Shown here: in pieces, positions 1 through 8,275 of the stretch
Layout: every line of letters starts with the position of its first letter
Position numbering within the stretch: position 1 is the first letter of the stretch
Notes under the pieces: generated by a model
What the model was told of the DNA's origin: nothing
What the model saw: the letters and a program-made list of their open reading frames with translations, nothing else
Databases searched by the model: none
Position numbers and translations under genes: made by a program
Assembly: GCA_030595125.1 (NCBI GenBank)
Contig: JAUVDV010000024.1
Coordinates: 1 to 64,000, forward strand
Source of the DNA: Deltaproteobacteria bacterium
GTDB taxonomy: Bacteria; Myxococcota_A; Polyangia; JAAYKL01
Length of the DNA stretch: 64,000 bases
Reading direction: 5' to 3'

Positions 1-45
1 GATGCGAACCATCAATTCTGTGCGATCCAGTTCCTGTTTGCTCAT
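1..45 (-). CDS. Transposase N-terminus, cut by window edge
   Basis: An open frame on the minus strand starts with ATG at 45 and runs off the left edge, encoding 15 residues (MSKQELDRTELMVRI). The opening is like that of ISNCY-type transposases, which begin with a short charged helix before a helix-turn-helix. The repeats just upstream (88-123) fit an IS end. Too little is visible to establish whether the gene is intact. A host gene start is the alternative. Confidence 0.4.
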   Translation of the reverse strand, partial: MSKQELDRTELMVRI

Positions 46-135
46 TGTCAGTAATGCCTTCTTCATGCCAGCCAGTGGAACACCCTGAACCCGACATTTC
101 TACTTGGCACAAACCCGACATTTGCATTTTGGAGC
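1..135. mobile_element. Edge of an insertion sequence (probable ISNCY/IS1202-like end)
   Basis: The stretch after the transposase start holds two direct copies of aacccgacattt (88-99 and 112-123), 24 bp apart. Closely spaced direct repeats next to a transposase start resemble the ends I associate with ISNCY/IS1202-type elements. Only the end lies in the window, so the family, the exact boundary and any target duplication cannot be fixed. Family placement is from memory of such ends. Confidence 0.45.
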
Positions 136-212
136 TACACAGCTTTGTCGCCTAAGATCCATTATGTCAAGAATGACACAGCATTATGCGGCTTATGCGC
201 TGGGGGTTCCCA

Positions 213-1148
213 ATGGTACGTAAAGCCGCGATCGGAGTAGTTATCATCGCCGTTCTATGTGGTTGCTCAAATAACATGCAACCCGAGCCACAGGTCGAAG
301 AGGCTGCTGCTTTGCCACAGCAGGAATCATCAGCGATGCCCGAGGATTTGCCCAATCCCACTTGTCTCGAACTCACCGAAAAGATGAAGGTCGGCGAGTA
401 CCTGTTCCGCGTTTACTATGATCCTCACGAAGAGGAACGTGTACTTTTCGTTCATCGAGACGGAAAGCTCGTTCACCGGAAGTCAGAGCACATAATCGGC
501 CTTCACCCATGCAGATCATTCGAATGCGATCCAGAAAATCAGAAATGGTTCGTTCACGGCAATGACTTTACGGGGGACGGCGAACCTAATGTCGTAGTCG
601 GCATGGCAAACGGAGGCAATTGCGCCGGTTGCGAATACCAAAACATTTACTCAGTGGGTACAGATTTTCGCGAGCTTGATATCGGCATTTCGTCCGGTGG
701 AGAAACAGAAGATCTAGACTCCGACGGTTTTCCCGAAATACTCGATTTCGATCATAGTTTCGAAGATTGGCCTGTCCATGGTGCTGGCGTGAGTAAACCC
801 ATTATCTTCAAGTATCAGGGGAAGCAGTTCCTCCCTGCGCTGGGTATGATGAAAGAGCCTCCACTTTCCAATCAGGAACTTCTTGAGATGGCCAAGGACA
901 ATGGGTGCACTGACCTGTTCGACAACGTGATATCCCTAATCTACTCGGGCAGAGCGAAGCAGGCCTGGAAGTACTTTGCGCTGGCTTACCCCAAGCGCAC
1001 GAAGTGCACCTTTGATCGAATGGAAAAACAACCCACTCGCCAGGAAGCCTTCGAGATGATCATCAGGGAACTCGAACAAAGTTCAATGTGGCTCAAACAT
1101 ATCCACAAGCTCTATCCCCAAGGTTTGAATCCTCCTGAAAATCCGTAA
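213..1148 (+). CDS. Putative lipoprotein with Asp-rich FG-GAP/VCBS-like motifs
   Basis: About 311 residues from ATG 213, chosen over in-frame ATGs at 186 and 195 because a G-run (202-206) sits 6 nt upstream and the protein then begins with a compact lipoprotein signal ending LCGC. Predicted to be lipid-anchored at the envelope. After a Glu/Gln/Pro-rich linker it has two Asp-loop motifs, DFTGDGEPNVVVG and DLDSDGFPEILDFD, like the calcium-binding loops of FG-GAP/VCBS repeats. A cluster GGNCAGCEY and other cysteines could form disulfides. The C-terminal third is helical and charged. No enzymatic motif is visible; specific function unknown. Confidence 0.7.
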   Translation: MVRKAAIGVVIIAVLCGCSNNMQPEPQVEEAAALPQQESSAMPEDLPNPTCLELTEKMKVGEYLFRVYYDPHEEERVLFVHRDGKLVHRKSEHIIGLHPCRSFECDPENQKWFVHGNDFTGDGEPNVVVGMANGGNCAGCEYQNIYSVGTDFRELDIGISSGGETEDLDSDGFPEILDFDHSFEDWPVHGAGVSKPIIFKYQGKQFLPALGMMKEPPLSNQELLEMAKDNGCTDLFDNVISLIYSGRAKQAWKYFALAYPKRTKCTFDRMEKQPTRQEAFEMIIRELEQSSMWLKHIHKLYPQGLNPPENP

Positions 1149-1236
1149 CCCGGGTCGGGGGTGTCGCAGAATTTTGGACCGACCAAACAACTCACAATAT
1201 TCCCGCTCCAGCGTATCGTGCTAATATCGACGCACC

Positions 1237-1316
1237 GTGAAAACCATTCCCCAAATCATCATGGCCGGGTTTGCCGTTGTTGTCGTTGGATGCGGTGGCT
1301 CGACTGGAGAAAAATG
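1237..1316 (+). pseudogene. Lipoprotein gene 5' remnant interrupted by an inverted-repeat element
   Basis: From a GTG at 1237 (or ATG at 1261) the frame encodes a lipoprotein signal ending VVVGCGG, then runs straight into the left terminal repeat of the 1317-1522 element and ends inside it at 1500. Sequence after the element (1523-1609) does not resume a recognisable frame. I read this as the start of a lipoprotein gene destroyed by insertion. Upstream, 1149-1236 shows no gene. The alternative is a chance signal-like frame. Confidence 0.4.
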
Positions 1317-1522
1317 GGGGACGGACTTCAGAAGTTGCGTAACACCTCGGCGGGCGATGGTTGTGTTGTCCTTCGGTGTCCAGAAAAAAATTGCGGTCGT
1401 GAAACCGAGAGATCACGTGGTACAGGCCACCTGTCGCATGAACTCTTGCGAAGCGTGGCCTGAGCGGAGCCTGTTTTTGCTTCGCCTCACGGTCTTTTAG
1501 GAAACTTCTGAAGTCCGTCCCC
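1317..1522. mobile_element. 206-bp MITE-like element with perfect 20-bp terminal inverted repeats
   Basis: The left arm ggggacggacttcagaagtt (1317-1336) is the exact reverse complement of the right arm (1503-1522). Between them, one frame encodes RDHVVQATCRMNSCEAWPE, which resembles the opening of REP-associated IS200-like (Y1) transposases, where a His-Val-Val/Gln-Thr stretch is common. The element cannot encode a full transposase, so it would be a non-autonomous or internally deleted copy. No target duplication is visible, which suits the Y1 mechanism. No second copy was seen in the window. Confidence 0.6.
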
Positions 1523-1609
1523 GAAATACCAAGAATGGCATATCATTGTGCGGTCGATGTGCTACCTTTTTGGAAGAATTGTATGCGTCAAGCCAACGGA
1601 GATAGCCAA

Positions 1610-3035
1610 ATGGGTCAGACGTGCTGGGGCCTGGGTTTGACCATGTTTTTTTTACTCCCTATTTCGGGGTGTGGAATCAGTAATGGCTCCGAGGCGTCAA
1701 GCGATGGGGGGGGATACCGGGGAAGTCGATGACGATGATTTCGACGATGGCGGGGAGATCGATCCTGTCGAACCGCCGCCGTGTGACTACTTCAGTAGCT
1801 CGCAGGGAGGTGGGATAGAGGCGGACGGTTCGGAATTGCATCCGTGGGCCTCACTCGAGATGCTGGCTGCCCAGGGGCAAATACCAGTCTCGGGTACGCT
1901 GTGCTTGATGAACGGGCACCACGGTCAACCCCAGATTCACTCCTTGGTCTCGGCCCCTTCGTTGACCATTCGTGCGGTCAATCAGCACGAGGCCGTGGTC
2001 AGTGCGCTGAACTTCACTTCCGTGTCCAATCTGACCCTGTCCGGTATCAAGGTGGATGGGTCGAGCATCATCGACTCCCAGGCTGACGAACGACAGAGTT
2101 TCCTGGTGACCGGTGACATCGATACGTCTGCCGTGACTCTGGACGATGTGCTGGTTCAGTCGGCCCAGAGCTGCGAGCTGTGGGACCAGGAAGACTGGGT
2201 CTATCTGGTTCGTAGCGGCATCGACTTTCGGGGAACCGATATCGTCATCCGGGACACGGAGATCCGAAACACCTACCACGCGCTGCTGGTTCGGGGCGAT
2301 CGGGCCTGGGTGGAGAGGACGCTCATCGATAACTTCGGGGGCGACGGCATACGCGGCCTGGGAAGTGACTCCACCTACGCCTGGAACACCGTCCGAGATG
2401 CATACATCGACGAGTATGACATCCAACACGATGACGCCTTCCAGGCCTACGAGTTGGAGGGGGATCCGAAGATCTCGAACGTCACTATTCGGAATAACCG
2501 TTTCATCCTGTTCGCCGATCCGCTGACCGCATTTGTTCTCGACAACGACCTGGTCGCCACGTTGATGCAGGGCGTCATCATCACAGATGGCTACGCCGAC
2601 GGGTGGGTGGTGGAGAACAACCTGATCGTGAACGCCCAGGAACACGGCATCAGCCTCTATGGCGGTCGACACTGTAGGGTGCAGAACAACACCGTCGTGG
2701 CCCACCCCGTCTTCGCGCAAAGCTCGGGGCCTTGGATCCGCATCTCGGACCAGACAAAGACCGGTCAAGAAAACTTCGACAACGTGATTCGAAACAACCT
2801 CGCCCAGATGCTGACGCCCTGGGACTACGACGCTAGCTCCCTGATCGAGGCAAATATCGAGATCTCGGCCGCGGAAGACCACTTTGTGGATGCTGCGGGG
2901 CTCGATTTTCATCTGGTGGCAGATAGCGCCGCGGTGGACACGGGAGTAAACGCCGACCTGACCTCTCTGGATATCGATGGGTTGCCACGCGTGGTTGGCG
3001 GCGCGGTCGACATCGGTGCGTTCGAGCAACAGTGA
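1610..3035 (+). CDS. Beta-helix lipoprotein with frameshift in a poly-G tract
   Basis: The lipoprotein signal (ATG 1610, lipobox ISGC, Shine-Dalgarno GGAG at 1597-1600) is in one frame and the roughly 440-residue body in another. They meet at a run of eight G (1706-1713). With seven G the frames join to give SDGGDTGEVDDDDFDDGG and one secreted protein of about 475 residues. The body has an Asp/Glu linker, then a right-handed parallel beta-helix pattern (repeated NLTLSG, NVTIRNN, WVVENNLIVNAQEHGISL, CRVQNNTVVAH), as in Right_handed_beta_helix/DUF1565 proteins, and a C-terminal DLTSLDIDGLPRVVGGAVDIGAFE block typical of choice-of-anchor/secreted beta-helix proteins. As sequenced, the exported form would stop early. 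Phase variation, a real mutation or a sequencing error are all possible. Without the shift, translation could start only at 1671 and lack a signal. Confidence 0.75.
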
Positions 3036-3080
3036 GTTCTATTTCGCCCCAAGACGACCTTTTCCTGATTCAACAAAAAA

Positions 3081-3124
3081 AGGGGTCAAATAAAAAAAGC
3101 CCTATTCCTTGACCCCTATTCCTT
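3081..3124. repeat. Inverted and direct repeat between convergent genes
   Basis: Aggggtca (3081-3088) pairs with tgacccct (3110-3117) across a 21-nt loop, and ccctattcctt occurs twice (3100-3110 and 3114-3124). It lies between the convergent beta-helix and SD-linker lipoprotein genes (3036-3207 has no gene). It may be a transcription end or a degraded mobile-element terminus; there is no clear T-tract to call it a terminator. Confidence 0.4.
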
Positions 3125-3207
3125 TAACGTGTCCCACGTTGCGCTCGTAAATAGATTTACTCGCCACCTCGAAAAAATGGTCCGGTCACTGGTACCGAAG
3201 GGTTCGG

Positions 3208-3882
3208 TCACTCGTACACGGTGAAAGAGAAGTCATCCCATCCGAGGCCGTAGGCGTCGGTGACGTTGAATACTTCGATGCGCGTTATCTCCGGGTACGC
3301 TGAAAGATTTATCAGGATTGGAGTGTAATCGCTTCCCGCGCCTGTAACAGGCACGACAGCGGTTTCAATGCCATTTTGAAAGACGCGCACCTGGGCGACT
3401 TGACCCGTGTCGCCCGCTCCGACTGCGTAAAGAGAAAGTTCAAAGGCGGGTTCCGTGAAATCTACGTAGTAATCCCCCGTGCATTCAGAGGTGGATCCAT
3501 ACGTGCAGATGATGTTCGGCAGCGATGTTGTGTAAGTAGCTGCCAGCGCATTGGTGCGTACCACATTGCCGGCCTCGGACGAAAAGACGGCATATTGATC
3601 ATATTGATTATCGATTGTTACATGGTCTCCAAAGCTATCGAATTCTATGACAACATCGACCGCCGTTCCACTGTCCGTGTCGGTGTCCGTGTCGGAGTCG
3701 GAATCGGTGTCTGTATCAGAATCAGAGTCAGAATCGGAATCAGAGTCAGAATCGGAATCAGAGTCAGAATCGGAGTCGGAATCAGAGTCACTTGACGAGT
3801 TCCCGGTCTCCACTGAGTTCCCTTCACATCCGGCCAGAAACAACAGAATGACAAATAATTTAATAATGCTTTTTGGTTTCAT
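3208..3882 (-). CDS. Lipoprotein with Ser-Asp repeat linker and C-terminal beta-sandwich domain
   Basis: A 224-residue protein. Its signal ends in lipobox LAGC, so it should be diacylglyceryl-modified. Next come roughly 50 residues of alternating Ser/Asp and then Thr/Asp, an extended acidic stalk. The C-terminal 150 residues begin VVIEFDSFGDHVTIDNQY, the opening of a beta-sandwich found in many secreted proteins (FDxxxxGxxITNQY pattern), with two cysteines (IICTYGSTSECTG) likely disulfide-bonded. The product is probably displayed at the surface with the stalk as spacer. It starts 50 bp after the AOR operon on the same strand and could be read through from it. Ligand unknown. Confidence 0.8.
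   Translation of the reverse strand: MKPKSIIKLFVILLFLAGCEGNSVETGNSSSDSDSDSDSDSDSDSDSDSDSDSDSDTDTDSDSDTDTDTDSGTAVDVVIEFDSFGDHVTIDNQYDQYAVFSSEAGNVVRTNALAATYTTSLPNIICTYGSTSECTGDYYVDFTEPAFELSLYAVGAGDTGQVAQVRVFQNGIETAVVPVTGAGSDYTPILINLSAYPEITRIEVFNVTDAYGLGWDDFSFTVYE
3671..3790 (-). repeat. Hexamer/18-mer tandem repeat encoding the Ser-Asp linker
   Basis: Six-base units coding Ser-Asp or Thr-Asp. Within them an 18-mer (gaatcagagtcagaatcg on the plus strand) is repeated perfectly three times in tandem at 3719-3772, with degenerate units on each side. Perfect higher-order copies suggest recent expansion by slippage or unequal recombination; since units are multiples of 3, length changes stay in frame. 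Confidence 0.85.
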
Positions 3883-3932
3883 AATTGTGCCTTGTTACTG
3901 CGTTTTCATTATAGACACAAAATGCGGCGCCT

Positions 3933-5909
3933 TTATTCTTGATGCTTCGCGACGACATCCAGCAACCAGGGCATGTCCATGCCGAGGCTCTTGAGCTTCT
4001 CCACAGTGGGTACGCCGTTGTTGGTCCAGCCCCGGCGTTTGTAGACCGCGTTCACAAGGCTGTCGTACTGTTCCTCTCGGAACTTGCGCAACGCTGCCTT
4101 CTTGTCGGAGGTGCTCATGCCGGCGGGATCCTGGCCGACGACATTTTTTAGCTGTTCGTCGTAACGTTCGGCGCGGGACTCGTACTCCTCGTCGGTGACC
4201 GGGCCCATTGCGCGGTAGGGGCCGTAGTCGTGCTCGCGCGTGCCGAACCCCATGCGCAGGTTGAACACACGCTGGAAGTTGTACACCCGCTCCGACATGG
4301 TGATCATCTTGCCCTCGTCGAGCTTCTTGCCCGTGACCCCCTCGTAGAAGTTGTAGTAACCCTCCAGGTGGCCCGGCACCTTGTGGGGCTCGTCGTACTC
4401 CGCGTTATTGGTCGGCTCCACGTCGTTCCAGGGGAGCTTGCACAGTCCCATCAGGCCGAACCACGTTCGGAAATTGGGGAAGAAGTGCAGCGCTTCGGCC
4501 TTGTCCTCGAATGTGGGGATCTGCTTGTTGACCATATCCATGAAGATGAGCCATGCCTCGTCGTGCTGCGGCCCCTTGGAGGCGAGCGCGAACCCGCCCT
4601 GCTGCGCGAGGGACTCCTTGGTCACGTACTCGGAGTACTCCAGACCCTTGCACTCCATTCCGATATCCTGCAGGAACTCGGCGTCGGCAAAGAACTCCTC
4701 GACGAACTTTTTCTTCATCTTGCGGACACCCTGCCCGACCGTCACGCCGAAGCCCTCGCCGCGAGCCATCTGATGAAGTATTTCCAGGGAGTTGTCCGCC
4801 GCGCCGAAACTGAGCTCCAGCCCGCCGGTCTTGTCCTTGTCGATGACGCCGTTCTCGTAGCATTCCATGACGAACGCCATGCACGTGCCGAAGCTGATGG
4901 TGTCGATGCCGTAGGTGTCGCAATAGAAGTTGATCTCCGCCACGGCGAAGGGATCGAAGATGCCCATGTTGGAACCGCATCCGGCGGCGGTCTCGTACTC
5001 GGGTCCGTCCACCAGGACCTTTTCGCCCTTGTAAGGCCCGGTTTTGAGCTCGAACCCCTCGATGCACTTGGCGCATGACATCATGCAACCCGCCCAGCAT
5101 CCGTCCGGCGTATTCTGGGTGAGCATCTTGAGCCAGATGGGCGAGGCGATCTTGTGGGATTCCTCGTGGCTGCCGAACTTGTAGTTGTGGGTTGGAAGCA
5201 GATCGTAGGTGTCCATGATCTCCACGAGGTGCGCTGTTCCCACCCGGCGCATCTTGCACTGATCGTCGTCGAGGAGAGTCATCTCCTCGCCGAGCTTGGC
5301 CCCGTACTTCTTGACCTGAGCGGAATCCACCGGGTTGTTTGCCTCGTCGTAGACCTTCAGGGCGCCGGTGGGGCAGACGTTGGAGCACATGGCGCAGCCG
5401 ATGCACCGGTTGTACTGCTCGCCGAAAGGCATAGTTACGTGCCTGTCGGAGCCCCGCCCCTCGAAGCCGATGATGTTTTCCCAGGCTACCTCCGAGCAGG
5501 CGCGCGTGCAGCGTGAGCACAGGATGCAGGCGTCCTCGGCCTCGTTTCGATCCGGGTGCTTGTACGAGGGCTCGGTCGCGCCATACTGTTTTGCGTACGT
5601 CTTGAGGATCGATACGTTGGGCCAGCGAGCCAGCATCATGGTCAGCAGATCCTTGCGGAACTCCATGACCTTGTCCGACGTCGTTGAAGCCTCGATCTTC
5701 TCGCGGATGGGGTAGTTGCACGCGGTGACCATTTTGGTCTTGCCGCCCACCTTGATCTCCGTCAGGCACAGGCGGCAGTTGCCGTCCGATGTGAGCGCCT
5801 TGTGGTGACACAGCGTGGGGATGGGGATTTCCGCGCCGCGCGCGGCATCCAAGAGGAATGTCCCCTCTTCGACTTCAATTGTTTTTCCGTCAATCGATAT
5901 TGAAATCAT
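3933..5909 (-). CDS. Ferredoxin-type (NuoG/HydA N-terminal) domain fused to AOR C-terminal domain
   Basis: A 658-residue fusion. Residues 1-95 form a NuoG-like [2Fe-2S] domain (C34, C45, C48, C64). Residues 125-182 hold two [4Fe-4S] motifs (C128-x2-C131-x2-C134-x3-C138 and C169-x2-C172-x2-C175-x3-C179). From about residue 250 it matches the C-terminal domains of tungsten aldehyde:ferredoxin oxidoreductase: C271-x3-C275-x3-C279 plus C490 in GLCKLPW for the AOR cluster, and pterin-contact segments DGPEYETAAGCGSNMG and DTISFGTCMAFVMECYENG. It lacks the AOR N-terminal domain, which is encoded separately at 8276-9064. The His-Cys4 cluster motif of NuoG is missing. It is the last gene of the operon, 10 nt after the NuoF gene, with an AGGAGG site. 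Inferred role: catalytic half of an NAD-linked tungstoenzyme, passing electrons through its own Fe-S chain to NuoF. Substrate unknown. Confidence 0.85.
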   Translation of the reverse strand: MISISIDGKTIEVEEGTFLLDAARGAEIPIPTLCHHKALTSDGNCRLCLTEIKVGGKTKMVTACNYPIREKIEASTTSDKVMEFRKDLLTMMLARWPNVSILKTYAKQYGATEPSYKHPDRNEAEDACILCSRCTRACSEVAWENIIGFEGRGSDRHVTMPFGEQYNRCIGCAMCSNVCPTGALKVYDEANNPVDSAQVKKYGAKLGEEMTLLDDDQCKMRRVGTAHLVEIMDTYDLLPTHNYKFGSHEESHKIASPIWLKMLTQNTPDGCWAGCMMSCAKCIEGFELKTGPYKGEKVLVDGPEYETAAGCGSNMGIFDPFAVAEINFYCDTYGIDTISFGTCMAFVMECYENGVIDKDKTGGLELSFGAADNSLEILHQMARGEGFGVTVGQGVRKMKKKFVEEFFADAEFLQDIGMECKGLEYSEYVTKESLAQQGGFALASKGPQHDEAWLIFMDMVNKQIPTFEDKAEALHFFPNFRTWFGLMGLCKLPWNDVEPTNNAEYDEPHKVPGHLEGYYNFYEGVTGKKLDEGKMITMSERVYNFQRVFNLRMGFGTREHDYGPYRAMGPVTDEEYESRAERYDEQLKNVVGQDPAGMSTSDKKAALRKFREEQYDSLVNAVYKRRGWTNNGVPTVEKLKSLGMDMPWLLDVVAKHQE

Positions 5910-5919
5910 GGGCTTCCTC

Positions 5920-7800
5920 CTACTCTACATTCACGGCGTCGTACTTGCAGACGTCGTTGCAGATACCGCACTTGATGCACTCGTTCTGGTCGATGGTGTG
6001 CTTCGCTTTCTTCTCGCCGCTGATGGCGTTGGTCGGACAGCGCTTTGCACAGACCATGCAGCCGTTGCATTCGTCGTTGATTGTGAACGTGATGAGATCC
6101 TTGCAGACCTTGCCAGGACAGCGCTTCTCGTTGATGTGGGCGTCGTACTCCTCGCGGAAATAGCGCAACGTTGAGAGCACCGGGTTGCAGGCGGTGGCGC
6201 CGAGCTGACACAGCGAGCCGGCCTCCATGACCCGTGAGATCCGCTCGAGGTCGTCGATGTCCCCCTTTACACCTTCGCCTCTGGTGATGCGGTCGAGGAT
6301 CCCGTAGAGGGTGACCGTGCCCTCGCGGCAGGGGTTGCACTTGCCGCAGGATTCGGTCTTCAGGAACTCCATGAAGTACTTGGCCACATCCACCATGCAG
6401 GTGTGATCGTCCATGACGATCATGCCGCCCGAGCCCATCATGGAGCCCGCTTTCGTCAGGGTGTCGAAGTCGACGGGCTCGTCGAGCAGGGATGCCGGGA
6501 GGCAGCCGCCGGAGGGCCCACCCGTCTGTACGGCCTTGAACTCGCGGTCGTCCGGGATCCCGCCGCCCACGTCGAAGATGATCTCTCGCATGGTGATGCC
6601 CATGGGCACCTCCACCAGGCCGGTGTTGTTGATGTTGCCAACCAGGGAGAACACCTTTGTGCCCGAGGAGCCGCCCCAGGGATCCTTTGATACGTCGCCG
6701 GTGCCGATGGCCGCAAACCACTTGCCGCCCTTTTCGACGATGACGGGGATGTTGGCCCAGGTCTCGACGTTGTTGAGCACTGTCGGACGATCCTTGTAGC
6801 CCGACTCGACGTTGTGGATGTACTTGGGGCTCGGCTCGCCGGCTCTTCCCTCCATGGAGGCCATGAGCGCCGTGGACTCGCCGCACACGAATGCGCCTGC
6901 GCCCCGGTGGACGATAATGTCGAAGGAGAAGTCGGAGCCCATGATCCCGTCGCCGAGAAGCCCGCGGTCCCTTGCTTGCGAAATGGCCTTTTCGAGGCGG
7001 GTCACCGCGAGCGGGTACTCCTTGCGGATGTAGATGAAGCCCTCTTTCGCGCCGATGGCGTAGGCGCCCAGGCACATCCCCTCCAGCACCGTGTGGGGAT
7101 CGGTCTCGATGATCGAGCGGTCCATGAACGCGCCGGGATCGCCCTCGTCCGCGTTGCAAACCACCACCGGCTCTTTGCCGGTCTTGTCGACTGCGGCAAT
7201 GCAGGAAGCCCATTTGACTCCCGCCGGAAAGCCGCCGCCGCCACGTCCGCGAAGAGCGGAGGTCTTCACCTCGGCCAGCACGCCCTTGGAGCTCCCCTTT
7301 TCGAGGGCCTCCTTGAGCGCCGCGTAGCCGTCCCGGGCGAAGTACGAGTCGATGTTCTCGGGATCGACGAGCCCCTTGTTGCGCAGGGCGATGAGCTTTT
7401 GTTTGGAGAAGAAGGGGATGTCGTCCATCTTGTGGATGGGCTCGTTGGACGAGAGCTCCCGGTGCATCAGGTCTTCGACGGGCTTTCCGCCGATCAGGTG
7501 CTCCTCGACAATGCGGGTCATATCCGTCTTCTTGAGCCGCTGGTAGAACACCCCTTGCGGCTGAACCACCAGGATGGGCCCCTGTCCGCAGAAGCCGTTG
7601 CAGCCCGTTCCCACCACAAGGAAGTCCTTGTCGAGATCGTGCTTTGAAACCTCCTCCTTGAGGGTGTCCAGCAAGGAGAAAGCCTTTGCGGAGACGCACC
7701 CGGTGCCCGTGCAGACCATGAGCATCGCCTTGTATCCGGCCAGTCTTTTCTTCTCCGCCGCAGCGGCGGACCCCAGATTTGTGAAATTGATCTGTGTCAT
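5920..7800 (-). CDS. NuoF/HydB-like NADH-binding flavoprotein subunit
   Basis: A 626-residue subunit with the HydB layout. It has a thioredoxin-like [2Fe-2S] domain (C30, C35, C67, C71); the FMN/NADH domain with ALRGRGGGGFPAGVKW (183-197); the NuoF [4Fe-4S] motif ESCGKCNPCREG (C485, C488, C491) with partner C531; and a C-terminal two-cluster ferredoxin (C578/581/584/588 and C608/611/614/618). This is the domain set of the NADH-oxidising subunits of electron-bifurcating HydABC hydrogenases and relatives, longer than NuoF of complex I. It overlaps the NuoE-like gene by ATGA, implying coupled translation. Here the partner is AOR rather than a hydrogenase. It should exchange electrons between NAD(H) and the AOR Fe-S chain, possibly also with free ferredoxin. 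Confidence 0.92.
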   Translation of the reverse strand: MTQINFTNLGSAAAAEKKRLAGYKAMLMVCTGTGCVSAKAFSLLDTLKEEVSKHDLDKDFLVVGTGCNGFCGQGPILVVQPQGVFYQRLKKTDMTRIVEEHLIGGKPVEDLMHRELSSNEPIHKMDDIPFFSKQKLIALRNKGLVDPENIDSYFARDGYAALKEALEKGSSKGVLAEVKTSALRGRGGGGFPAGVKWASCIAAVDKTGKEPVVVCNADEGDPGAFMDRSIIETDPHTVLEGMCLGAYAIGAKEGFIYIRKEYPLAVTRLEKAISQARDRGLLGDGIMGSDFSFDIIVHRGAGAFVCGESTALMASMEGRAGEPSPKYIHNVESGYKDRPTVLNNVETWANIPVIVEKGGKWFAAIGTGDVSKDPWGGSSGTKVFSLVGNINNTGLVEVPMGITMREIIFDVGGGIPDDREFKAVQTGGPSGGCLPASLLDEPVDFDTLTKAGSMMGSGGMIVMDDHTCMVDVAKYFMEFLKTESCGKCNPCREGTVTLYGILDRITRGEGVKGDIDDLERISRVMEAGSLCQLGATACNPVLSTLRYFREEYDAHINEKRCPGKVCKDLITFTINDECNGCMVCAKRCPTNAISGEKKAKHTIDQNECIKCGICNDVCKYDAVNVE

Positions 7801-8264
7801 CTGGCGCCCTCCTTCATGTGCCGGGAAATCAGCTTGGCGCTCGCGTCCGGCATGAGATCGCCGTGGTACTCATCGTCGATGACGACCACCGGGGCAACGC
7901 CGCATGCGCCCACGCAGCGAACCGCCTCGAGGGTGTACTGTTTGTCGGCGGTGGTTTGCCCCTCCCCGATTCCCAGCTCGCGGGACATGGCGTCGAGCAC
8001 ACGAGACGCGCCCTTCACGTGACAGGCCGTGCCCATGCACACCTGGACCTCGTGCACGCCGCGAGGCTCGAGGCTGAACGCCTTGTAGAACGTTGCGATG
8101 TGACTCACCCGCGCCAGGGGAACGCCAAGCTCATCAGCCAGGTGGCGCATCAGGTCCACGGGCAGGTAGCGCCATTCCTCTTGAACGTCCTGCAAGATCT
8201 CGATGAGGAAATCAGGGTTACCGTTGTATTTTTTTAGAATCGCGTCGATTTTTGCGACATCCAT
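7797..8264 (-). CDS. NuoE/HydC-like [2Fe-2S] subunit
   Basis: A 155-residue protein of usual NuoE length when started at ATG 8264. That start has AGGAGG at 8272-8277, overlapping the stop of the AOR N-domain gene; a longer in-frame start at 8438 lies inside that gene and is rejected. The thioredoxin-fold [2Fe-2S] cysteines are C76, C81, C117 and C121 (QVCMGTACHVKGA, VRCVGACGVAPV). The N-terminal helical part (ILQDVQEEWRYLPVDLM) is typical of the family. It forms the flavoprotein module with the following NuoF-like subunit, overlapping it by 4 bp. Confidence 0.93.
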   Translation of the reverse strand: MDVAKIDAILKKYNGNPDFLIEILQDVQEEWRYLPVDLMRHLADELGVPLARVSHIATFYKAFSLEPRGVHEVQVCMGTACHVKGASRVLDAMSRELGIGEGQTTADKQYTLEAVRCVGACGVAPVVVIDDEYHGDLMPDASAKLISRHMKEGAR

Positions 8265-8275
8265 TTTTGCGCCTC

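Noticed and set aside
1851-3029. Long minus-strand open frame within the beta-helix gene
   Set aside because: Antisense shadow; the plus-strand frame has the clear repeat pattern and signal.
3671-3790. CRISPR-like array
   Set aside because: Repeats are contiguous 6/18-mers inside a coding frame without spacers.
4230-5078. Plus-strand open frame within the AOR fusion gene
   Set aside because: Antisense shadow of a high-GC gene whose coding frame has many family motifs.
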